Of a stretch of DNA of 64,000 bases, positions 36,456 through 44,782 are shown one piece after another. The notes under the pieces are model-generated. The model was given only the letters and a program-made list of their open reading frames with translations, did no database searches and had not been told where the DNA came from. This DNA comes from Thiomicrorhabdus arctica DSM 13458 (GTDB taxonomy: Bacteria; Pseudomonadota; Gammaproteobacteria; Thiomicrospirales; Thiomicrospiraceae), in contig NZ_KB905902.1 in NCBI RefSeq assembly GCF_000381085.1, positions 20,419-84,418 of the forward strand. Reading direction: 5' to 3'. Numbering within the stretch: position 1 is the stretch's first letter; the number at the start of each line of letters is the position of its first letter. The position numbers and the translations under genes are program-made.

Positions 36456-37486
36456 TGGATATTTTAACGCTATTAGCAAATCTCACTGAAATTGAATTTC
36501 TATCGGCTTGGATGCTGGTCTTTTTGCCATTGCCGTGGATTATTCGACGCTTCAGTAAACCGGTAGCACAACAACAAAATCCCTTATTAGCACCGCAAAT
36601 CATGGCACGTATTTCTGAAAATATGCCACAGAACAAACTCGTTGCCGCTCACCCGCAAAAGGCACGCATTCCTCTGTTGTTTATTTTGTTGTGGGGCTTA
36701 TTAATTTTAGCGGCGATGCGTCCGATCTGGTATTTAAATCCGACACCGTTTGAGGTCAGTGGTAAAGAGCTGATGTTGGCGGTTGATCTCTCGGGCAGCA
36801 TGCGAAAAGAAGATATGTATTTGAATGGTCATGATGTCAACCGTTTAGTGGCCGTGAAGTCCGTGGTCTCTTCGTTTATCGAGCAACGAAAAGGTGATCG
36901 CATCGGTTTGATTGTGTTTGGCACACAGGCTTTCTTACAAAGTCCATTAACCTATGACCTACACACGGTAAAGACCCTTTTAAATGAAACTGAGATTGGA
37001 ATGGCCGGTAACAATACCGCTATTGGTGATGCAATTGGTTTAACGTTAAAACACCTTGAAAAAACCCAAAAAAACCAACACTCTAAAGCGGTATTGATTT
37101 TATTGACGGATGGCTCCAATACAGCAGGCCAGGTAGATCCGATTAAAGCCGCTGAAAAGGCCAAACAATTGGGTTTAAAGATCTATACGGTGGGTGTCGG
37201 TCGTGTGCAAGATAGAAACGGACTTGATATTTTTCTGGCTGGGAAATCCGAGATGGATATCACGTCATTGAAACGTATTTCTAAAATTACGCATGGCCAA
37301 TTTTTTCAAGCCAATGACACGCAACAACTCAGTAAAATATACCAATACATTAACCAGTTAGAGTCTAGCGATCATGAGGTCAATAATTACCGGCATCGTT
37401 CGGAACTTTACGTGTGGCCATTAGGTGCTGCTTTTATACTCAGTTTAGGCCTGGCCCTGTTACATCTTAAAAGACGGGGGCAGTAG
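36455..37486 (+). CDS. batA: BatA-type VWA-domain membrane protein
   Basis: The 343-residue protein has N-terminal membrane helices (about 18-32 and 72-90), a von Willebrand A domain (about 100-305) with MIDAS motif DLSGSMRKEDM near 108 and a conserved LLTDGSNTAG, and a C-terminal helix (about 318-336). Bat proteins (Bacteroides aerotolerance) assemble membrane complexes with MoxR; the client is unknown. The gene overlaps both neighbours by one base. Confidence 0.88.
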   Translation: MDILTLLANLTEIEFLSAWMLVFLPLPWIIRRFSKPVAQQQNPLLAPQIMARISENMPQNKLVAAHPQKARIPLLFILLWGLLILAAMRPIWYLNPTPFEVSGKELMLAVDLSGSMRKEDMYLNGHDVNRLVAVKSVVSSFIEQRKGDRIGLIVFGTQAFLQSPLTYDLHTVKTLLNETEIGMAGNNTAIGDAIGLTLKHLEKTQKNQHSKAVLILLTDGSNTAGQVDPIKAAEKAKQLGLKIYTVGVGRVQDRNGLDIFLAGKSEMDITSLKRISKITHGQFFQANDTQQLSKIYQYINQLESSDHEVNNYRHRSELYVWPLGAAFILSLGLALLHLKRRGQ

Positions 37487-39624
37487 TGATGCATGAGATT
37501 TTGCAATTCCAATTTTTACGTCCATGGTGGTTTTTAGGCTTATTACCGGTAATTTGGCTACTGTGGAACGTTTGGCAACTCAAACACCAAAAAGATGCTT
37601 GGTATCAGGTCATAGCTCCGCAATTTAGAAGCTTACTGCTAGGCGAGAATAAGCTCGGTGAAGTCTCTATTTTAAACAAATTGTCCATTTGGGTACTTGG
37701 TTTCATTTGGCTTATAGCGATTTTGGCGCTCTCTGGCCCTTCGCTTAAATCGGTGCAGATGCCGGCCGAAAAGAACCAACAAGGCACGGTTATTTTGCTC
37801 GACCTGTCACTCTCAATGTTAGCAGATGATCTGGCGCCGAACCGCTTGAGCCGGGTCAAATACAAAATTACGGATTTAGTGAAACAGCACCCAGAACTGT
37901 CAATTGGCCTAGTCGGATATGCAGGCAGTGCGCATAGCATCTCGCCTATTTCAGAAGATAATCAAACACTTTTAGGGCTATTGCCCGCTTTAAATCCTTT
38001 GATTATGCCAAGTTATGGTTCAAACCCATTATTAGGATTTGAGCAGGCCAAAAAATTGTTGGACGGTGCTTTTATTAATCACGGTCACATCATTTGGATG
38101 ACCGATGATTTGGAAGCAACACAACAACCGGCCATCAGGAAGTGGATTAAATCACATGACTACACTGTCAGTATTATGCCGGTCGGCACGGTTACGGGAG
38201 GTGTCGTACAGATTCCAAATTATGGTTTATTGAAAGATGAAAACGGAAAAATCGTTTTACCGCCGTTACCGATGGAACGCTTTGTTCAATTGAATGATTT
38301 AAGAGGGGTCAGCGTCACGCCCCTGCGTATTGGTGATAATTCTGTTGAGGCTTTACTGCCACCCATATCGGCTCGGCGAAGTCAGAAAGAGAGTGATGAA
38401 AACCCTGAACATAAAACCACCGACGGCACCATTGTGAATGCACTGGATGATGGGGCTTTGTTATTAATTCTTTTAGTGCCATTAGTTGCGTTGATTTATC
38501 GCCGTGGCTGGATTTTTAGTCTGTCATTTACGCTGATTCTACCGTTAGGATTGGCCGGATCACTCATGCCTACACCCAGTGTTGCAGGCAGTGAGTTGCC
38601 TAATTTTTCCTATGCCTTTAAATCACAAAATCAACAAGGCTACCAGGCCTGGTCAGATCAAAATTACAAGGCGGCCGAAGCTCTGTTTGAAGACAGTCAA
38701 TGGCGCGCCAGTGCTCTCTATCGTTTAGGAAAATATGCTGAAGCCGCCCCGCTATTTGCGAAAGACAAATCCGCCAATGGTGTTTACAATCAGGGGAATG
38801 CGTTCGCCAAATCTGGCCAGTTGAAACAAGCCAAACAAGCTTATGAAAAGGCTTTAAAAAAGCAGCCTAATTTTGCAGCTGCTCAGAAAAACTTAAAGTT
38901 AGTCAACCAACTATTGCAACAGCAGAAAGAAGAAAAGTCACAAAAAAAGCCACCAGAATCACACTCTAAAAAGAGTGACTCTAAGCAAGATGACTCCTCT
39001 TCTGAAGGCAAGAATAACAAAGATACCAAACCAGAAAATTCTGGTTCTGAAGAAAACTCTAATAAAAATGGCAGCCAAAACAGTGGTCAAGACGACTCCC
39101 CAGAGCACAGCAAGCAAGGTGGGGATGCCTCTAAAGGGTCTGACTCAGATTTATCGGACACCTCCGATATCGCAAAGTCTAAAAAAGCCAATGAAGCATT
39201 AAATCAACCTACACCAAAAAACCCGACGCCAGAAGATTCAAAAAAGGGAGAAAACCCTTCTCATCCGTTAGCTGATTCGACCGCTAAAGAGCCTAATGAC
39301 CCAGGCAAACCGAGTCGTGGAACCGCTGACTCGGCGAGTGACATTAAAAACGACAAGGCCTTACCAGGCCTGGCGGATTCCAAGCTTTCGGAACAGACAA
39401 TGAACGGGCGAGAACAAGGTGACGCCGCTCAAGCGACTCAAACTAAACGCCCGCCAACTGAAGAGCAACAAGCGACTCGTAATTGGTTAAAACAGATTCC
39501 TGACGAGCCGGGTGTCTTTTTAAAACGTAAATTCGAATACCAGTACCAACAACAATCGGCGCAGCCTACGGGTCAGACATCACCCGCTCACTCAACACCA
39601 AAATCGTCAAATAAGCAGTGGTAA
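37486..39624 (+). CDS. BatB/BatC fusion: VWA domain plus TPR and low-complexity tail
   Basis: This 712-residue protein joins two usual Bat components. The N-terminal half has membrane helices (about 13-30, 62-80), a VWA domain with MIDAS DLSLSMLADD near 105 and two helices near 325-365. The second half, after a signal-like junction, has TPR repeats (about 410-485, including YNQGNAFAKSGQLKQAKQAYEKAL). It ends with about 220 residues of Ser/Lys/Asp/Asn/Pro-rich disordered sequence. Fusion of batB with batC is common in Gammaproteobacteria. Two iterated palindromes fall within it. Confidence 0.87.
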   Translation: MMHEILQFQFLRPWWFLGLLPVIWLLWNVWQLKHQKDAWYQVIAPQFRSLLLGENKLGEVSILNKLSIWVLGFIWLIAILALSGPSLKSVQMPAEKNQQGTVILLDLSLSMLADDLAPNRLSRVKYKITDLVKQHPELSIGLVGYAGSAHSISPISEDNQTLLGLLPALNPLIMPSYGSNPLLGFEQAKKLLDGAFINHGHIIWMTDDLEATQQPAIRKWIKSHDYTVSIMPVGTVTGGVVQIPNYGLLKDENGKIVLPPLPMERFVQLNDLRGVSVTPLRIGDNSVEALLPPISARRSQKESDENPEHKTTDGTIVNALDDGALLLILLVPLVALIYRRGWIFSLSFTLILPLGLAGSLMPTPSVAGSELPNFSYAFKSQNQQGYQAWSDQNYKAAEALFEDSQWRASALYRLGKYAEAAPLFAKDKSANGVYNQGNAFAKSGQLKQAKQAYEKALKKQPNFAAAQKNLKLVNQLLQQQKEEKSQKKPPESHSKKSDSKQDDSSSEGKNNKDTKPENSGSEENSNKNGSQNSGQDDSPEHSKQGGDASKGSDSDLSDTSDIAKSKKANEALNQPTPKNPTPEDSKKGENPSHPLADSTAKEPNDPGKPSRGTADSASDIKNDKALPGLADSKLSEQTMNGREQGDAAQATQTKRPPTEEQQATRNWLKQIPDEPGVFLKRKFEYQYQQQSAQPTGQTSPAHSTPKSSNKQW
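38643..38652. repeat. Iterated palindrome CCAGGCCTGG in the batBC gene (copy 1)
   Basis: Exact core with outer A and T, read as Gln-Ala-Trp at the start of the TPR half. Confidence 0.8.
39364..39373. repeat. Iterated palindrome CCAGGCCTGG in the batBC gene (copy 2)
   Basis: Exact core read as CCA GGC CTG G (Pro-Gly-Leu) inside the otherwise Ser/Asp/Lys-rich tail, where there is little reason for protein-level conservation. Confidence 0.8.
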
Positions 39625-39629
39625 AGATA

Positions 39630-41351
39630 ATGCAAAAGAGACTCAAATCATTCCATAAAGGCCTTCTGTTCGCTTTTTTATTGGCAATACCGGTATTATC
39701 ATGGGCTCAGACCTTAACGGTGCAAACAGCTAGGCAAACGGTTGAATTAGGCGATGTGATTAGCTTAGTCATTCAAACCGACTTCCAAACAAGTGGGAAA
39801 CAGCTGGATTTGACCGTTTTGGAAGACCAATTTGACGTATTGGGAAAACAGCAAAGTAATAACCTTGAATTTATCAATGGTAACTTCAGCTCGCGTACTC
39901 GCTGGCAGATTCAGATGGTGGCAAAACACGTCGGTGAATTAGTCATTCCGCCGCTGCAAATTGAAGGCGCTAAAAGCCAGTCCTTAACCATTACGGTTGT
40001 ACCCGCAAAAAAAGCCAGTAAAGGTGACTTAGGTCCCTACTTTTTGGAATCCTCACTTAGCAAGCAAAATGTGATGGTTCAAGAAGAGGTCATATATACA
40101 CTGCGTCTATACTTCTTAGGCAGTGTTTCAGGTAATATCCGCCCTCCTCAATTTGGTCAAGCACTCTCTGAACCGCTCAAAGTACAATCCGTCTATGGTA
40201 AAGAACTCAATGGCAAAAACTATACGGTGTATGAATGGGTATACGCTTTATATCCGCAGAAAAGTGGCCAACTGGACATCCCTGGGGCGCAATTTTCGGG
40301 TCTCATTCAATATCAAGGCCGACAGAAAGGCGTCAGTGAAATCGCCGATACACAGACTTTGACGGTCTTGCCAGAAGTCGCTCAATTCAAAAGCCAGTCT
40401 AAAAACCCTTGGTTACCGGCTAGCGATTTACAATTGAAAGAGCAGTGGATCAGCTCTTTAGACAAAGTACGCGTCGGCGACAGTTTGACGCGAACCCTGA
40501 CCTTACAAGTGGTCGGCTTAAAGGCCAGTCAACTGCCTGTTCTGACCACAGAAAATGGTAAAGGGTATAAAATATACGCCGATCAACCCGTGACGAATCA
40601 AACCATTGTTAAATCGGGTCTACAAAGCCAAATTCAGGTTAAACAAGCCATTATTCCAACACAAGAAGGCCTACTCACACTGCCTGAACAAAGCATCACT
40701 TGGTGGAATACCACAACCCAAAAAATTGAGATGAGTTCAGTACCCGCCCGCAGTATAACCGTTCTGCCGGCTCTTGTTAGTCAAGGGCCTTTAAATAACA
40801 ATGGCCAAGTGTTGAATCCCGATGTTTTGAAAAACCAACATGCAAAAACCGCTTCAGCGAGTCAACAAATCAATGCCATGGTTTCACGTGAAACGACAAG
40901 CATCTGGCAAATCATCAGTTTACTGATGACTCTAGTTTGGGTAGCTACGTTGTTATTGTGGCGTAGAAAACATAAACAGATGCAGTCTAAAATCAGCGCC
41001 TTAACACCACAAGAATCAACCCCCGCCGACAGTCAGCAGGTCAGGTTAGCAACAGAGATGGGGTTATGCCAAACAGATGAGCAAGGCGGCCTTAAACTAA
41101 GTCCGCAACAGTTCTATAATAAATTGAGATTACAACTAGCTGATACTCACAATATTCATCATTTTGACGCACTTGAACACTCAGATCTACAAACCGAAAT
41201 TGCTCATTTGGAAGCTCATCTCTTTAACCAAGAACTTTTAAACCCAGACACGCTTTCAAATATCTGTCGGTTACTCAATAGCTGGTCAACAAAACCAGGT
41301 CAAGCTCAGTCCACCCCCGACAGTAAACTCAGTTCACTCTATGGTCGTTGA
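39630..41351 (+). CDS. batD: BatD (oxygen tolerance family) protein
   Basis: The protein (573 residues from ATG 39630; a GTG at 39618 would add four) has a signal peptide (about 1-27, ending SWA), long beta-rich periplasmic BatD domains (about 28-380) and one membrane helix near 435-455 (IWQIISLLMTLVWVATLLLW), then a cytoplasmic tail with helices. BatD is the periplasmic part of the Bat complex. It overlaps or abuts the batBC stop. A parS-like site lies within it just before the membrane helix. Confidence 0.87.
   Translation: MQKRLKSFHKGLLFAFLLAIPVLSWAQTLTVQTARQTVELGDVISLVIQTDFQTSGKQLDLTVLEDQFDVLGKQQSNNLEFINGNFSSRTRWQIQMVAKHVGELVIPPLQIEGAKSQSLTITVVPAKKASKGDLGPYFLESSLSKQNVMVQEEVIYTLRLYFLGSVSGNIRPPQFGQALSEPLKVQSVYGKELNGKNYTVYEWVYALYPQKSGQLDIPGAQFSGLIQYQGRQKGVSEIADTQTLTVLPEVAQFKSQSKNPWLPASDLQLKEQWISSLDKVRVGDSLTRTLTLQVVGLKASQLPVLTTENGKGYKIYADQPVTNQTIVKSGLQSQIQVKQAIIPTQEGLLTLPEQSITWWNTTTQKIEMSSVPARSITVLPALVSQGPLNNNGQVLNPDVLKNQHAKTASASQQINAMVSRETTSIWQIISLLMTLVWVATLLLWRRKHKQMQSKISALTPQESTPADSQQVRLATEMGLCQTDEQGGLKLSPQQFYNKLRLQLADTHNIHHFDALEHSDLQTEIAHLEAHLFNQELLNPDTLSNICRLLNSWSTKPGQAQSTPDSKLSSLYGR
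40880..40895. promoter_or_regulatory. parS-like ParB-binding site 3
   Basis: GGTTTCACGTGAAACG: the 14-bp palindromic core is exact and both outer bases differ from the consensus. It lies in batD and is read as Val-Ser-Arg-Glu-Thr, a different frame from the FHVK sites. Confidence 0.65.
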
Positions 41352-41353
41352 TA

Positions 41354-41826
41354 AGACCCCCTGTTTTGGGTGACATAAAAAGTATTCAAATAAATAAGCT
41401 GTAGGGTTTGATGGTTGAAAATAATACTTAACTAAAGTCTTGTGCTTTATGCTGGTTCAACATTGCTTAACTTATCTATCACCCTGTGGCAGTGTTAGTG
41501 GGGCATGAGAGATGAGCGATATGCCAACCTATTAAATTCACTTTTTCCAGAAAAATATCTAAAAATTTCCGTTCCATTAAAGGTGACAAGGTTACCGTTT
41601 CTTGGCTAGAAAAATAATACGCGACTAGACTCTCTAATGGCTAAGACGTAAAATTCTACCTCATTTTTGTTGCTAGAGACCCCATTTAAAATTAAAGTCC
41701 CTGTGGATTTAAAAGAACATCTTTTGACATGCCTTTTGGAGTAGGCTGTAGCTGGCCTGGAAATGCTTGAAACAGAAGGATTTTTACCCTTAAATATCAA
41801 TTACAAATAAAAATATAGAGAGAATA
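41354..41826. other. Gene-free region of about 470 bp after the Bat operon
   Basis: No convincing gene is seen; the short open frames have no recognisable features. It contains the first copy of an imperfect direct repeat (41395-41447) that recurs after the dsrE-like gene, and probably a promoter for that gene near its right end. Confidence 0.5.
41395..41447 (+). repeat. Imperfect direct repeat, copy A (upstream of dsrE-like gene)
   Basis: Begins TAAGCTGTAGGG and continues to CTAAAGTCTTGTGCTTT. It aligns with 42325-42377 with about three quarters identity by eye and one indel. The terminator hairpin seen in copy B is decayed here. Confidence 0.55.
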
Positions 41827-42282
41827 ATGCTTAAATCTTTAATGAAATCAATTGTAGTTTTAGCTGGCGTGGCGGCTGCCTTTTCAGTCATGGCCGAAGT
41901 GGCTAAACCTGAAGTTCCTGATACTTTTGCGGAGAGAAAATTCGTACTCCAGATTAGCGATCGTGACCCTTCCAAGCAAGTTTTGACACTCAATGTGGTC
42001 GGTAACCTTCTTACGTACTATCAAGGGGAGGAGGTTGATATTGAGGTTGTCGCCTTTGGCCCTGGAATTAATTTTCTAAAAGCAAGCAACAAGAATGCAG
42101 AGCGAGTGAAAATTTATATGGATGCTGGAGTTCGATTTAGTGCATGTGAAAAAACGTTAAATAGTTTGGCCGCAAAGCTTGGGGAAAAAATTGAACTTCA
42201 AGATGGGGTGACCGTGGTTCCTGCTGGTGCTCCGCGTATCTTTCAGTTACAAGATGCTGGATGGAAGCTTCTAAAGCCCTAA
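41827..42282 (+). CDS. Periplasmic DsrE-family protein (paralogue 1)
   Basis: This 151-residue protein has a signal peptide (about 1-23, ending VMA) and a DsrE/DsrF-fold domain with FVLQISDRDP, VDIEVVAFGPGINFL, the single conserved cysteine Cys107 in GVRFSACEKTL, and a C-terminal IFQLQDAGWKLLKP. It is a close relative of the proteins at 47662 and 48151. Cytoplasmic DsrE/TusD proteins carry persulfide on a comparable cysteine; the exported type (COG1416-like) has no proven reaction. AGAGAG precedes the ATG. It stands alone, followed by its own terminator and convergent with aas. Confidence 0.82.
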   Translation: MLKSLMKSIVVLAGVAAAFSVMAEVAKPEVPDTFAERKFVLQISDRDPSKQVLTLNVVGNLLTYYQGEEVDIEVVAFGPGINFLKASNKNAERVKIYMDAGVRFSACEKTLNSLAAKLGEKIELQDGVTVVPAGAPRIFQLQDAGWKLLKP

Positions 42283-42324
42283 ACCTACCCACGGTAAGGC
42301 GAAATACGAAATTCAGGAATTTGC

Positions 42325-42377
42325 TAAGCCGTAGGGCTCAATGGATGTCAAATCATACTTGACTAAAGCCTCGTACT
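42325..42377 (+). repeat. Imperfect direct repeat, copy B (downstream of dsrE-like gene)
   Basis: Begins TAAGCCGTAGGG and runs into the terminator hairpin after the dsrE-like gene. It matches copy A, so the gene lies between two related segments about 930 bp apart. Confidence 0.55.
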
Positions 42378-42391
42378 AACGGGGCTTTTTT
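42365..42391 (+). terminator. Rho-independent terminator of the lone dsrE-like gene
   Basis: AAAGCCTCG pairs with CGGGGCTTT around the loop TACTAA and is followed by a T-run. Confidence 0.85.
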
Positions 42392-42444
42392 ATGTCTGGA
42401 ATAAAACAAGCAGCATTGCTGAATCTAACCCTAATCAAAAACCG

Positions 42445-42480
42445 TAAAAACCCGTTGTAGCACACTTATAAGGGTTTTTA
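42445..42480 (-). terminator. Probable terminator downstream of aas
   Basis: TAAAAACCC and GGGTTTTTA are inverted repeats separated by 18 bases. It has U-tracts on both strands and lies about 90 bp beyond the aas stop. Confidence 0.6.
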
Positions 42481-42570
42481 ACCGAATTTATTGCTAAAGC
42501 ACTTAAATCCCGTCAAGAAGCACCTAACTTGTCAAATGAATGCCTTTTTTGATTTTCGTTTGCGAAATAA

Positions 42571-44733
42571 TTAACTGGTAAAATGTCTTTCTGCAATATT
42601 TTGCACTTCAGGATAGTTTGTTTTCCCCGTGCCTAAGACGGGAATAGATTCGACCAAAATAACTGTTTTTGGAATCATTAGTTCAGTCACTTGGGTTGCT
42701 TTCGCGGCATCGAGTACCGTACTGCGGCTTAAGGTTGAGTCATTTGTCACTAAGACTAATTGCTCTCCCTTACGCTCGTCAGGTACAGCAACGACAACGT
42801 GATGGGCATCTGGACTCGCTTCATTGATATAGTTCTCAACGGCTGTCAATGAGACCATCTCGCCACCAATTTTAGCAAATCGTTTAGCGCGCCCTTTAAT
42901 CCAGACATAACCGTCCGTATCAACCTCAACGATATCACCCGTGTCATGCCAACCCTCTTTGGGTGGGAGTAGGACTCCTGGATTATCTGGCATGAGGTAA
43001 CCCAACATAATATTTGGACCCTTAACGAACAAACGGCCTCCTTCTTGAATGCCTGGCACACTTTCTAAACGATGCTCAACGCCTGCTACAAATTGACCCA
43101 CAGAACCATGTTTATAAGCGGTCGGAATATTGACGGCTAATACTGGTGTCGTTTCCGTGACCCCATAACCTTCGTAGATAGGCTGGTGAAATTTTTCAGC
43201 ATATACCTGACGCGTTTCAGGGCTTAATCTTTCCGCGCCTGCGATTAAAGCGGTGATGCTGTAAAAATCAAAAGGATCTGCTTTTCGTGCATAACCTCCA
43301 AAAAAGGTATCCGTACCAAAAATGAAACGGGCATTGGTTTGATAAACCATTTCAGGGACAACGGCATAATGTAAAGGCGAAGGGTACATAAACACCTTAG
43401 CCCCTTTAATAATCGGCCATAACATTCCGGCAGTAAGGCCGAAACAATGGAAAGTCGGTAAGGCACTTAAAATTTGCTGGCCAGGTAATAAGGTCAACAT
43501 GGAATGAATTTGTTCAATATTACTTACTAAATTTTGATGAGAAAGCACCACCCCTTTTGGCACGCCTTCTGATCCAGAAGTAAACAAAACCACCGCCTCA
43601 TCTAACGGATCTTTATGATGACCAAGCAGTGATTTAGGGGAAGTCATTAACCCCATTAACTTATCCAATCTACCGATATGTGCACGAATATCTTCTAAAT
43701 AGATAAATTGAATTTCTGAAGAAAGTTCATCGACGAGTGGTTGCAATGCAAATGCGTCGACAAATTTTTGCGAGGTAATAATGCTCTTTAACTCCGCTGT
43801 TTGACAGGCGGAACGAATGGCGGAAACCCCTGATGTAAAGTTAATCATAGCCGGTACATGGCCGTAAGCAAGTAGTGCAAAAAAAGTAGCTGGCATACCA
43901 GAGACATTAGGTAACATCAAACCGATACGTGTTTCATCGCTCAACACTTTGTGTAACTGTTTACCTAATATAATGGATGCTAAGGTCAGTTTTTTAAGGT
44001 TTAAAGATTGTTTATTAATGTCTTCAACACAATTTTCCTTCTGATTGTAAGTCGACTTTGCCTGCAACAAAGCTGTAAATACCGTTTGTGTTTTGACAGA
44101 ACCGTAATAACCTCCATCGCGTAAGAGTCGGAAAACTTGCTGGTTTAAGAACTGGTGTTTTGCATGCCCTTTAAGAACTTCAGCTGGTTTTATTTTCTGT
44201 GCGGGTTGTAGGTTGATGGTAATTTTAGGAAACCAAAACTGCTTCATAAATGCGAATTTAGTGCCGTCAAGATAAGAGAACTTACTATAAACCGCGCCAC
44301 CAATATGAACCGCCAATACCGCAGCATCGCTTTTTTGAGCAACCATTGCGGTTCCTTGATACACCTTCATCAGGCTGCCGGTTGTGGTAATACGACCCTC
44401 AGGGAAGATCATGCACTGTTTGCCTTTTTTGAGCTCTTCAATCATATGTTTGGCAGCATAAGGATTGTGTAAATCCACCGTAAAGAAGCAACACATACTT
44501 AAGATAAATCGCTCATGCCATTTTTCAGTATGTGCAGTATCCACCATAAACGTGGTTTCACCAGGAATAAAAAGATCCAGTAAAGGTCCGTCTAAAGTCG
44601 ACACATGGTTAGAAATAATCAGCAATGGTTGTTCAGTTTGATCCACGGCATGAAAGTGTTCTAGTCCATTGACTTCGACACGATAAAATAGCTTGAATAA
44701 GCCCTTAGCAACTAACTTAAATAACCACTTCAT
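42571..44733 (-). CDS. aas: Bifunctional acyltransferase / acyl-ACP (acyl-CoA) synthetase, Aas type
   Basis: The 720-residue protein joins a PlsC-type acyltransferase (NHVSTLDGP near 42-50, FPEGRITTTG near 112) to an AMP-forming acyl-activating enzyme (TSGSEGVPKGVVLSHQN near 390, YEGYGVTETTPV near 525, WHDTGD near 605). In E. coli Aas re-acylates lyso-phosphatidylethanolamine imported by LplT, repairing membrane phospholipids. The lplT-like gene is 49 nt upstream on the same strand, confirming the pairing. Confidence 0.92.
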   Translation of the reverse strand: MKWLFKLVAKGLFKLFYRVEVNGLEHFHAVDQTEQPLLIISNHVSTLDGPLLDLFIPGETTFMVDTAHTEKWHERFILSMCCFFTVDLHNPYAAKHMIEELKKGKQCMIFPEGRITTTGSLMKVYQGTAMVAQKSDAAVLAVHIGGAVYSKFSYLDGTKFAFMKQFWFPKITINLQPAQKIKPAEVLKGHAKHQFLNQQVFRLLRDGGYYGSVKTQTVFTALLQAKSTYNQKENCVEDINKQSLNLKKLTLASIILGKQLHKVLSDETRIGLMLPNVSGMPATFFALLAYGHVPAMINFTSGVSAIRSACQTAELKSIITSQKFVDAFALQPLVDELSSEIQFIYLEDIRAHIGRLDKLMGLMTSPKSLLGHHKDPLDEAVVLFTSGSEGVPKGVVLSHQNLVSNIEQIHSMLTLLPGQQILSALPTFHCFGLTAGMLWPIIKGAKVFMYPSPLHYAVVPEMVYQTNARFIFGTDTFFGGYARKADPFDFYSITALIAGAERLSPETRQVYAEKFHQPIYEGYGVTETTPVLAVNIPTAYKHGSVGQFVAGVEHRLESVPGIQEGGRLFVKGPNIMLGYLMPDNPGVLLPPKEGWHDTGDIVEVDTDGYVWIKGRAKRFAKIGGEMVSLTAVENYINEASPDAHHVVVAVPDERKGEQLVLVTNDSTLSRSTVLDAAKATQVTELMIPKTVILVESIPVLGTGKTNYPEVQNIAERHFTS

Positions 44734-44782
44734 TGTGATCCTTTATAAAAAAATTAACGGAAGGATGATGCAACTCATCCAT

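Noticed and set aside
37446-37455. AGGCCTGG in batA as another copy of the iterated palindrome
   Set aside because: Only the right half matches (TAGGCCTGGC); counted as background.
37605-37940. 111-codon open frame on the minus strand
   Set aside because: It lies antisense to the well-supported VWA protein gene and shows no domain.
41606-41800. 64-codon frame on the minus strand in the gap after batD
   Set aside because: No ribosome site, no recognisable domain and no partner; likely chance.
41395-42380. Repeats around the lone dsrE-like gene as integron attC sites
   Set aside because: There is no attC core GTTRRRY at the ends and no integrase; the right copy is explained by a terminator with its flank.
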